Shown here: one piece after another, positions 1 to 5,940 of the stretch | How the letters are laid out: every line of letters starts with the position of its first letter | Position numbering within the stretch: the stretch's first letter is position 1 | DNA from: Candidatus Omnitrophota bacterium | GTDB taxonomy: Bacteria > Ratteibacteria > UBA8468 > B48-G9 > JAFGKM01 | Direction: 5' to 3' | DNA length: 8,643 nucleotides | NCBI GenBank assembly: GCA_023819545.1 | Contig: JAMWCA010000051.1 | Span: 1-8,643, forward strand | Made by a program: the position numbers and the translations under genes | Notes under the pieces: model-generated | What the model was told of the DNA's origin: nothing | Seen by the model: the letters and a program-made list of their open reading frames with translations, nothing else | The model's database searches: none

Positions 1-247
1 GAAAAGTTTATATGGAGAATGATAAGATGGGAGTGGATGTATAATACAAGTTTGTTTATTTCCAGTAGTAAATCTTGATAATATGATACTTTTATTAGAG
101 ATATATTTTAAAAATTTTTCTTTTCAGATTGTATCTATCTCCTAACCGACGACCTCATCAAGATGGCTATATTTTATTTATTTTAAAAACTTTTTTTCCT
201 TAAAGAGTTTTTCAAGCATTTTAATTAAATTATTTATAATTGAAATC
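1..247. other. Left spacer with no convincing gene
   Basis: This AT-rich spacer lies downstream of the last mrp gene and runs to the window edge. Short open frames enter from the left on the plus strand (one stops at 42-44, another at 76-78). Either could be the last codons of a gene outside the window, but neither is recognisable. Internal ATG frames are 20 codons or shorter and lack a ribosome site. The notable content is an unusually GC-rich block at about 139-168 and an A/T-rich inverted repeat at 185-212. I see no tRNA, rRNA, CRISPR repeat or insertion sequence end. Confidence 0.6.
185..212 (-). terminator. Weak candidate terminator after the mrp operon
   Basis: AAAAACT at 185-191 and AGTTTTT at 206-212 form an inverted repeat. 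Three more A-U pairs can form inside it after one mismatch, leaving a loop of about 6 nt. It starts 35 bp past the mrpG stop, where a terminator would be expected. It has only one G-C pair and no separate U-tract after the stem on the minus strand, so it is a poor intrinsic terminator. Its near symmetry could let it act in either direction. Confidence 0.22.
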
Positions 248-580
248 TCATGCATTTTTTTCGTTTGTAATATCTTTTTCTATCTCTGTGCCTTCAACTG
301 GTTTTACACCACCAATTAACGCACCATAAGATAAAGCATGTGAAGCAGTAGGAGAGTTTAAAAATAAAAATATAATGCATAATAATGCTTTAAGTCCTAT
401 ACTTGAAAAACCAGTTAATAAAAATGTTCCTAATAAAATTGAACCAGCACCAAAGGTTACACATTTTGTTGCGGTTTGAAGTCGACAGTAAAAATCAGGC
501 ATACGAACAAGACCAAGGCATCCAAAAAATATAAAACAAAGACCATTAAAAATTAAAAACCATCCAATAATTTCAATCAT
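248..580 (-). CDS. mrpG: Mrp/Mnh antiporter subunit G (MbhC-like)
   Basis: Small integral-membrane subunit (110 aa) of the Mrp-type cation/proton antiporter, also found as MbhC in membrane-bound hydrogenases. Three hydrophobic segments are visible (about residues 2-22, 42-58 and 61-75). Between the first two lies the family signature RMPDFYCRLQTATK (26-39), and LNSPTASHALSYGA (74-87) is the typical C-terminal motif. A short polar tail ends the protein. A frame-compatible TTG lies ten codons upstream at 610, but the ATG at 580 is chosen. It has GGGAG eight bases upstream, and the family begins at this hydrophobic segment. The start overlaps the mrpF stop by 8 bp. This is the last gene of the operon, and the E-F-G order matches standard mrp operons and MbhA-B-C. 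Confidence 0.93.
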   Translation of the reverse strand: MIEIIGWFLIFNGLCFIFFGCLGLVRMPDFYCRLQTATKCVTFGAGSILLGTFLLTGFSSIGLKALLCIIFLFLNSPTASHALSYGALIGGVKPVEGTEIEKDITNEKNA

Positions 581-827
581 CAAACTTTCTCCCTTCAAGA
601 AATTTAGCAAGTGTTATTGTGCTTACAAACCCAATAATACTCCATGCAATAGCAATATTCATATAAAAATCAATTCCTGTAAATAATGAATAAAAAACGG
701 AGTAAACAATTATTACAAGACCAAGTATATCTATTCCAACCATCCTATCTGCTGCAGTTGGACCTCTTGCTATTCTATAGATACACATAGCAACACATAT
801 ACCTATGAATATAAATATTGCATTCAT
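573..827 (-). CDS. mrpF: Mrp/Mnh antiporter subunit F (MbhB-like)
   Basis: Small three-helix membrane subunit (84 aa, normal length for the family). The signature RGPTAADRMVGIDI occupies residues 21-34, with Arg28 and the membrane Asp33 conserved. In Mrp and Mbh structures the F/B and G/C subunits lie beside the C-terminal MrpA (MbhD/E) region and are implicated in sodium movement. That role is family knowledge and is not shown by this sequence. The ATG overlaps the mrpE stop as ATGA, and AGGTG lies five bases upstream. A second in-frame ATG is absent nearby, so the start is secure. The short charged tail (EGRKFDD) is unremarkable. Confidence 0.94.
   Translation of the reverse strand: MNAIFIFIGICVAMCIYRIARGPTAADRMVGIDILGLVIIVYSVFYSLFTGIDFYMNIAIAWSIIGFVSTITLAKFLEGRKFDD
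589..593 (-). promoter_or_regulatory. Ribosome binding site fixing the mrpG start
   Basis: GGGAG on the minus strand lies eight bases before the ATG at 580. It favours that codon over the TTG at 610, which would add ten residues not seen in the family. Confidence 0.7.
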
Positions 828-1306
828 TCAAACACCTTTTTTAGAATCTTTTCCATCAATCCAACTATCTTTTCTTTCTGTTGTTTTTTGTCATAAGTAT
901 AAATATAAATCCAGTGAATGTAAAGAAATTGATCTGTTATTTTCAATGTAAAGGTCCCGGGTGTTAATGTTATTGAATTTGCAAGAATTGCTCTTGCTAA
1001 TGGTGATTTTAATTCAACAGGTATTTTAACTATTCCTGGTTTTATTGGTAATCTTGGACTTAAAACTCTGTAAGCCATTAGAAGATTTGCTTTTATCATA
1101 TAATAAATAAATACAAATAAATATCCTATAAAATAAAAATACCTCTTAATTTCAAAAATTTTTCTATCAAACTTAAATTCCTTACTGAAAATAAAAGAAA
1201 CAAAAGCACATGCAAGAATTCCAACCATTATATTTAAAAATTCAATATTCCAGGTCAAAATCATCCATACAATAAATGTTAAAATAAAAATCGCAAAAAA
1301 TTCCAT
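824..1306 (-). CDS. mrpE: Mrp/Mnh antiporter subunit E (MbhA-like)
   Basis: MrpE family protein of 160 aa, the usual length. Two hydrophobic segments come first (about residues 4-40), then a membrane segment with a following amphipathic region (about 55-80). The cytoplasmic C-terminal domain carries the conserved PGIVKIPVELKS (90-101), ANSITLTPGTFTL (109-121) and YIHWI (129-133). MrpE is needed for assembly or full activity of Mrp complexes but has no known catalytic residues. The ATG follows the mrpD stop by a single base, and GGAG lies seven bases upstream inside the end of mrpD, so translation is probably coupled. The last 20 residues are Lys/Glu-rich and probably helical. Confidence 0.94.
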   Translation of the reverse strand: MEFFAIFILTFIVWMILTWNIEFLNIMVGILACAFVSFIFSKEFKFDRKIFEIKRYFYFIGYLFVFIYYMIKANLLMAYRVLSPRLPIKPGIVKIPVELKSPLARAILANSITLTPGTFTLKITDQFLYIHWIYIYTYDKKQQKEKIVGLMEKILKKVFE

Positions 1307-1307
1307 T

Positions 1308-2777
1308 TCATTTCTCCATTATTTGAGCATAGGAAAAGTTTTCCATAACAGAAACTGCTTTGTCTATATAAATTTTTATATTCGGTGAAAAAATAAGTCC
1401 CCCTAAAAATATTATAATACTTAATAAAACCATAGGCATCAAAAGATTAAAATTAACTTCATTTATTTTTGGATTTTCATCTTTACTATAAAAAATATTT
1501 CTAAGAAGTTTTAAAAAATAACCAAGAGTTATTATTGAAACAACAACTGCTATAAAAGCAATCCCATAATAATGTGCCTTAATTGCTGAGATTATAATTA
1601 TAATCTTGCTCCAGAAACATCCAAAAGGTGGAATTCCTGCAATTGAAAGCATTCCAACAAAACCTGTCATAGTTGTATATGGCATTTTATCTTCAATCCC
1701 TTTTAAATCATCAATTTTAGTTGTTTTGTACTTATATTCAATTGCTCCAGAATTCAAAAATAGTAATGACTTTGATAGTGAATGGAATATAAAGTGTAAA
1801 ATTGCACCAAGATATCCCCAATACCCACCAATCCCAAGAGCAAGCGCACAATAACCAATCTGACTTATACTTGAATACGCATAAGTTCTTTTTATATCTT
1901 TCTGGTCAATTGCCATTAGGGCACCAAAAATCATAGAAGAAAGCCCAAGTCCCATAACAATAATTTTACTCTCGGAAAACATAATAAATATATTTGAAAC
2001 AATTCTTATAAGTAAATAAAAGCCAGTGATTTTAATAAATATCCCGGATAAAATTGCAGAAACAGGAGAAGGAGCGAGAGAATGAGCATCGGGGAGCCAG
2101 AAATGAAATGGAAAAAGAGCTGTTTTTAAAGCAAGACCAGAAATAAAAAGTCCAAGGATAAACCATAATTGAATTCTGTCCATACCAATAGCAATATTCA
2201 TAAAATCAGCAATATTTAAAGTCCCAGTTTTCCCTAAAATCAATCCAATGCTTACAAGAATTAAAACTGAACCAATAAATCCAAGCATTGTATATTTTAA
2301 ACTTGCCTCAAGTTCTTCTGTTTTTAATCCAAAAGCAACAAGAATATATGAAGCAATTGATGAAATTTCAAGAAAAACATAAATATTAAAAAAGTCCATA
2401 CTTATTAAAATACCATTTAAACCAGTAGAAATAAGTGAAAAAAGTATATAAAAATAACTTGATTTAACATATTTTCCCATGTATGTGAGTGAAAACCAAC
2501 AGATTAAAGGTAAAATGAAATTCAAAACCAGAAGAAATATATAAGAAAGTGCATCAACCATGAGAGTAATCCCGATTGGTATTTCCCATCCACCTACATA
2601 GTAAAGAATATATTGATTTTGAAAAACATATTTACCCAAAAGAATTACAGATATTAAAGATAAGAGTGAAAAACAAAGACAGGCAATTCCAGAATATATT
2701 TTACTTTTTTTCCATAAAAGAGCAATCAAAAATGCAGAAAATAAATTCAGAATTACTGGAAAAACAATTAAATTCAT
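1308..2777 (-). CDS. mrpD: Mrp/Mnh antiporter subunit D (MbhH-like, NuoN/NuoM family)
   Basis: Polytopic proton-translocating antiporter-like subunit of 489 aa, the normal MrpD length. The family's charged residues inside the membrane are all visible: Glu137 in YVFLEISSIASY, Lys218 in GLALKTALFPFHFWLPDAH (213-231), Lys249 in SGIFIKITGFYL, the DIKRTYAYSSISQIGY loop and helix (294-309), His332 with Lys336 in the HSLSKSLLF segment, and Lys391 in GIPPFGCFWSK (381-391). In complex I and Mrp these residues form the central proton path and half-channels. The ATG overlaps the mrpC stop as ATGA, and GGAGG lies eight bases upstream. Its place between C and E is that of true mrpD, so this copy, rather than the 608-aa paralogue, is taken as the orthologue. 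Confidence 0.94.
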   Translation of the reverse strand: MNLIVFPVILNLFSAFLIALLWKKSKIYSGIACLCFSLLSLISVILLGKYVFQNQYILYYVGGWEIPIGITLMVDALSYIFLLVLNFILPLICWFSLTYMGKYVKSSYFYILFSLISTGLNGILISMDFFNIYVFLEISSIASYILVAFGLKTEELEASLKYTMLGFIGSVLILVSIGLILGKTGTLNIADFMNIAIGMDRIQLWFILGLFISGLALKTALFPFHFWLPDAHSLAPSPVSAILSGIFIKITGFYLLIRIVSNIFIMFSESKIIVMGLGLSSMIFGALMAIDQKDIKRTYAYSSISQIGYCALALGIGGYWGYLGAILHFIFHSLSKSLLFLNSGAIEYKYKTTKIDDLKGIEDKMPYTTMTGFVGMLSIAGIPPFGCFWSKIIIIISAIKAHYYGIAFIAVVVSIITLGYFLKLLRNIFYSKDENPKINEVNFNLLMPMVLLSIIIFLGGLIFSPNIKIYIDKAVSVMENFSYAQIMEK

Positions 2778-3124
2778 CCTTTTAACCTCCTAATTTTCTC
2801 AAGGTCAAAACTACCATATTTCTCATAAATCCTTATAGAAAGAGAGGCAAGAAAACAAATTATTGATAAGTCAATAACAATTGAAGTTAAAACAAGTGCC
2901 TGTGGTAATGGATTTACTGCTTTACTAACAAACTCTTCTATCGTCATTCCAGGAACAAGTATAGGAGCAATTCCACCATTTCTATATCCAATAACAATAA
3001 AAAATAAATTTAAAGCATAACCAATAATATTAACTCCAATAATCATCTTTATTATGTTTTTCTTAACTATCATTCCGTAAATACCTACAAAAAACATAAC
3101 CACAATTGCTATATAAACAATCAT
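2774..3124 (-). CDS. mrpC: Mrp/Mnh antiporter subunit C (NuoK/MbhG-like)
   Basis: Three-helix NuoK-family subunit (116 aa). Helix 1 is about residues 2-20. Helix 2 is IIKMIIGVNIIGYALNLFF (24-42). A loop with GGIAPILVPG follows, and helix 3 carries the MrpC signature PLPQALVLTSIVID (72-85). From memory, typical MrpC has Asp before PLPQ, but here it is Asn71. Helix 3 has an extra acidic residue, Asp85, at a position that seems to match the helix-3 glutamate of NuoK. MrpC/NuoK bridges the MrpA C-terminal region to MrpD. Its ATG overlaps the mrpB stop as ATGA, with GGAGGA six to seven bases upstream. Confidence 0.93.
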   Translation of the reverse strand: MIVYIAIVVMFFVGIYGMIVKKNIIKMIIGVNIIGYALNLFFIVIGYRNGGIAPILVPGMTIEEFVSKAVNPLPQALVLTSIVIDLSIICFLASLSIRIYEKYGSFDLEKIRRLKG

Positions 3125-3594
3125 TTAATATCCTCCTCCTTCTCATAAAATTCAATTTTATCACCTTTATATAATATTCTTACCATTGAAAGTAAAGATA
3201 TTCCGAGAAATAAACTTGTTCCAACTTTAATTCCAATTGCAATATTACTGAATAATAAATTCCCACCGCTCCATAAAGAAAAAAGAGTTCCTTTGTTAAA
3301 AACATTTAAAAAGAAAATCCCCCCTGAAAAACCAATTAAAGCAACTGAAAGAAATAAAATAGCACCTATATCATGCAAAATATCACTTTTTATTAAAGAA
3401 AGTTTAGACAACACTTTTTCCTTTCCATAAGCGAGTAATAAAATAACAAAACATGCAGAAATTACAACACCTCCAGGAAAACCACCACCAGGGGTTAAAT
3501 GTCCATAAAATATAACAGATATCCCAAAAACAAGGATAAATGGACAAGCAATTTTACTTATAGTTTTCACTATCTCACTCATTCCTTTATTCAT
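3121..3594 (-). CDS. mrpB: Mrp/Mnh antiporter subunit B (MbhF-like)
   Basis: MnhB-family membrane protein of 157 aa with four predicted helices. The diagnostic GHLTPGGGFPGG lies at residues 31-42 and includes the conserved His32. A second family block, GGNLLFSNIAIGIKVGTSLF, precedes the last helix. A short charged tail (KGDKIEFYEKEEDIK) follows. The start at 3594 is chosen over Met5 because the purine-rich AAGGGA lies about six bases upstream of Met1, while the GGA before Met5 is too close. It overlaps the upstream gene by 8 bp and hands over to mrpC through ATGA. MrpB packs against the MrpA C-terminal helices; no enzymatic activity is known. Confidence 0.93.
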   Translation of the reverse strand: MNKGMSEIVKTISKIACPFILVFGISVIFYGHLTPGGGFPGGVVISACFVILLLAYGKEKVLSKLSLIKSDILHDIGAILFLSVALIGFSGGIFFLNVFNKGTLFSLWSGGNLLFSNIAIGIKVGTSLFLGISLLSMVRILYKGDKIEFYEKEEDIK

Positions 3595-4120
3595 CTTTTT
3601 TCCCTTTTTTTCTTAAAAGAACCATAACTCCAATTATTGCAGTAAAAATAACCGTTGCTTCACCAATTGTATCATATCCACGAAAATCAAGGACTATTGC
3701 AGTTACAACATTTGCTACTTTCAACTTAGTAGGTGCAAGATAAAGATATTTTTCTCCAACTCTCATATTTGAATTTCCAAATTCAGGAAATATAAAGTAA
3801 AAAGAAGAAACAAATGTGAAAATTGAGATTAAAAATATAAAAATAAAAAATAATGCATATACCTTTGAAGAAGTCATATCAGCAGTAACATCTCTTCCAG
3901 TAATAGCAGAAAGTAAAATTATTAATGCAAGAATTTCAACAACCAGTTGAGTTATTGCAATATCAGGAGCACTAAGAATTAAAAAATAAATACTTAAAAG
4001 CATACCAACTGTTCCAAGAGAAACAAGTGAGGATATAAGTTTTTTTGAAAATATAGCAATTATTGAACCTATTATCATCATTAAAAGTAAAAAAATATGA
4101 AATCCGGTATTTATCACCAT
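3587..4120 (-). CDS. mrpA: MbhD-MbhE domain protein (detached C-terminal part of MrpA)
   Basis: This 177-aa membrane protein equals the C-terminal region of long MrpA, or MbhD and MbhE of membrane-bound hydrogenases fused together. The MbhD part (about 1-75) has SAPDIAITQLVVE with Asp53 and Glu62. The MbhE part (about 85-170) has NVVTAIVLDFRGYDTIGE (137-154) with Asp145, Arg147, Asp150 and Glu154. This region resembles NuoJ in position and links antiporter subunits to B, C, F and G. The frame is open to an ATG at 4165, but the ATG at 4120 is preferred. It has GGAGGT nine bases upstream, overlaps the upstream stop by only 7 bp, and avoids an unnatural 15-residue leader. The symbol marks correspondence to the MrpA C-terminus only. 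Confidence 0.9.
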   Translation of the reverse strand: MVINTGFHIFLLLMMIIGSIIAIFSKKLISSLVSLGTVGMLLSIYFLILSAPDIAITQLVVEILALIILLSAITGRDVTADMTSSKVYALFFIFIFLISIFTFVSSFYFIFPEFGNSNMRVGEKYLYLAPTKLKVANVVTAIVLDFRGYDTIGEATVIFTAIIGVMVLLRKKGKKDE

Positions 4121-5940
4121 CTTTTTAACACCTCCATTATAAATATAAGTCCTGCAATAACCCATAAAATATATCTTGGTAAAAGTCCATTCTGAAATGA
4201 TTTAAATCTTTCTGTAATAAAATAAATTAAATCTCTTCCTTTTCTATAAATCTCATCCCTTACAAAAACTTCTATTTTATTAGAAAGTTTACTTGTAAAA
4301 TTAAGCAACTTTTCTGAAATTGAATAAGAATCAAAAATACCTTTTTTCTCAATTTCATAAAATTCTTTAATTACATTTGTTTCATAGACAGTTTTGTAAA
4401 AATGAGAACCATCAAAATCAGTTATTTCATAAGAAAGGCGCTCTCCTCCAACAAAAACATTCTTTTCCTTAAATTTCTTAACTGATTTTGATAGATAGAT
4501 ATATAAGAAGAAAAAGATGAGTATTGAAATATAACCCCATAAACTGACAGCATTTATTAGTTTTATATTTAAAGTTTGAATATTACCTGTCATTGGAGCA
4601 AAAATTTTATTTACTACAAGTCCTGGAAACATACCAAAAAATAGACAACCAAATGCAAGAGTTCCAAGAGGAATTATAAGAAAAGATGTTTTTTCTGATA
4701 TTTTTTCTTTTATTTTGCCTTTTCCGACACCGAGAAAAGAATCATTCAAAACCTTAATAAATGAAGCAAGTGTTAAAGCACTACCAAGGAGAGAAATTAC
4801 CATCGCTAAAATTGAAATACCTGTTTTCTTTTCAAGGAGTGCCTGACATATTATCCACTTTGAAACAAAACCATTAAATGGTGGTAATCCTGAAATTGAA
4901 AAAGAAGCAATTGAAAAAGCAAGAAATGTAAATGGCAATATTGAAGAAAAACCACCATATTTTTCAAGTTCCCTTGAGCCAGTCAATTTTATTAAAACAC
5001 CGCTTCCAAGGAATAAAAGCGATTTAAATATTGAATGATTCAATAGATGATAGAGTGCTCCAAGAAGTCCTATTGAAGTTCCAGTTGCAATACCAAGAAA
5101 AATATATCCAATCTGGCTTATACTATGATAAGCAAGTAATTTTTTAATATCATGCTGAATTAATGCAAGCAATACCCCTGATAAAAGGGTAATTATACCA
5201 ATTATAACCATAATATTTTCCCATATAACAGACCAGTTTGGCTGAAAAATTGCAAAGTAAAACTTTATGAAAGCATATATACCTGTTTTACTCATAATTC
5301 CCGAAAAAATTGCACTTATTGGAGTTGGTGCTGTTGGATATGCTTCAGGAACCCAACTATTTAAAGGAAATATTCCACTTTTAACTCCTGCACCAATAAA
5401 AATTGATAAAAATAAAATATGTTTCCATAAATTTGGTATTTCAGCAAAACTTATTCCAATTATTCCAAATAAAAGGAAAATGCTTCCAGTGCCAGTCATA
5501 ATAATATATTTAATTGAGGCACTTTTTGCTTCATCTGTGTTTTCATAAAGAATAAGGAAGAAACTTGAAATTGTCATAATTTCCCAGAAAATATAAAAAA
5601 TTATTAATGAACTTGATAAAACCACTCCTATCATAGAACCAACAAAAATGAAAAATAAACTATCATAAACAAAATTTACAGAAGGGTTATACCACTGAGA
5701 ATAAACAATACATAAAAAGCTTATCCCTGATATTAAAATTGCAAAAAATGTACTTATTTTTTCCCACTGATTAAATAAAGGTAAATGAATCCTTAAAATA
5801 TAAATAGATAGAATTAATACTGAAAAAGAGCCAATTGTTGAGAGATGTTTTCTAATGTCTCTCTTGAGTTTAAAAGAAAAAATATTCAAAATAGAAAATC
5901 CATAACAAACAAAAACAGGTAAAAAAATCTTAATATACAA
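4114..5940 (-). CDS. Extra antiporter-like subunit (MrpD/HyfB core with NuoL-type C-terminal arm)
   Basis: 608-aa polytopic protein of the NuoL/M/N, MrpA/D and HyfB superfamily. The core (about 1-450) keeps the proton-path residues: Glu120 in FYIFWEIMTISSF, Lys187 in GVKSGIFPLNSWVPEA, Lys218, HDIKKLLAYHSISQIG (263-278), Lys306 in HSIFKSLLF, and Lys361 in GLPPFNGFVSK. A helix at about 465-485 leads to a long polar, probably helical stretch (490-585) with FVGGE and DGSHFYKTV, then a terminal membrane helix (about 588-604) after QNGLLPRY. That tail resembles the lateral helix plus last helix of NuoL. The start codon is TTG with AAGGAGGT just upstream, overlapping the previous gene by 11 bp. It lies between the two halves of mrpA. 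It could also be called HyfB-like or a second MrpD. Confidence 0.88.
   Translation of the reverse strand: MYIKIFLPVFVCYGFSILNIFSFKLKRDIRKHLSTIGSFSVLILSIYILRIHLPLFNQWEKISTFFAILISGISFLCIVYSQWYNPSVNFVYDSLFFIFVGSMIGVVLSSSLIIFYIFWEIMTISSFFLILYENTDEAKSASIKYIIMTGTGSIFLLFGIIGISFAEIPNLWKHILFLSIFIGAGVKSGIFPLNSWVPEAYPTAPTPISAIFSGIMSKTGIYAFIKFYFAIFQPNWSVIWENIMVIIGIITLLSGVLLALIQHDIKKLLAYHSISQIGYIFLGIATGTSIGLLGALYHLLNHSIFKSLLFLGSGVLIKLTGSRELEKYGGFSSILPFTFLAFSIASFSISGLPPFNGFVSKWIICQALLEKKTGISILAMVISLLGSALTLASFIKVLNDSFLGVGKGKIKEKISEKTSFLIIPLGTLAFGCLFFGMFPGLVVNKIFAPMTGNIQTLNIKLINAVSLWGYISILIFFFLYIYLSKSVKKFKEKNVFVGGERLSYEITDFDGSHFYKTVYETNVIKEFYEIEKKGIFDSYSISEKLLNFTSKLSNKIEVFVRDEIYRKGRDLIYFITERFKSFQNGLLPRYILWVIAGLIFIMEVLKRW
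4130..4135 (-). promoter_or_regulatory. Ribosome binding site fixing the MbhDE start
   Basis: GGAGGT on the minus strand lies nine bases before the ATG at 4120 and inside the end of the 608-aa gene. It supports 4120 rather than the upstream ATG at 4165, whose first codons would run over this site. Confidence 0.8.

Noticed and set aside
40..45. Plus-strand TATAAT as a promoter
   Set aside because: There is no -35 box at a suitable distance and no gene downstream on the plus strand.
115..167. Hammerhead ribozyme or C/D box RNA on the minus strand (TTGATGA with a later CTGA and GAAA)
   Set aside because: The core motifs are imperfect, the needed stems do not form between them, and C/D RNAs would require an archaeal genome while the gene signals are bacterial.
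178..219. 13-codon minus-strand ORF after mrpG
   Set aside because: It is very short and Lys-rich, has no ribosome site, and overlaps the inverted repeat at 185-212.
581..610. TTG start for mrpG
   Set aside because: The ten added residues are not family-like and contain the ribosome site for the ATG at 580.
1606..1854. Plus-strand open frame of 82 codons
   Set aside because: It is antisense to mrpD, whose reading frame has clear family motifs throughout, and it shows no recognisable protein features.
2576..2785. Plus-strand open frame of 69 codons
   Set aside because: It lies opposite the start of mrpD, has no ribosome site, and is a shadow of the AT-rich coding strand.
4121..4165. Longer start for the MbhDE protein
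   Set aside because: The extra 15 residues cover the end of the upstream gene and the GGAGGT site that serves the ATG at 4120.
5267..5548. Plus-strand open frame of 93 codons
   Set aside because: It is antisense to the most conserved part of the 608-aa antiporter subunit and reads as the complement of that membrane protein.
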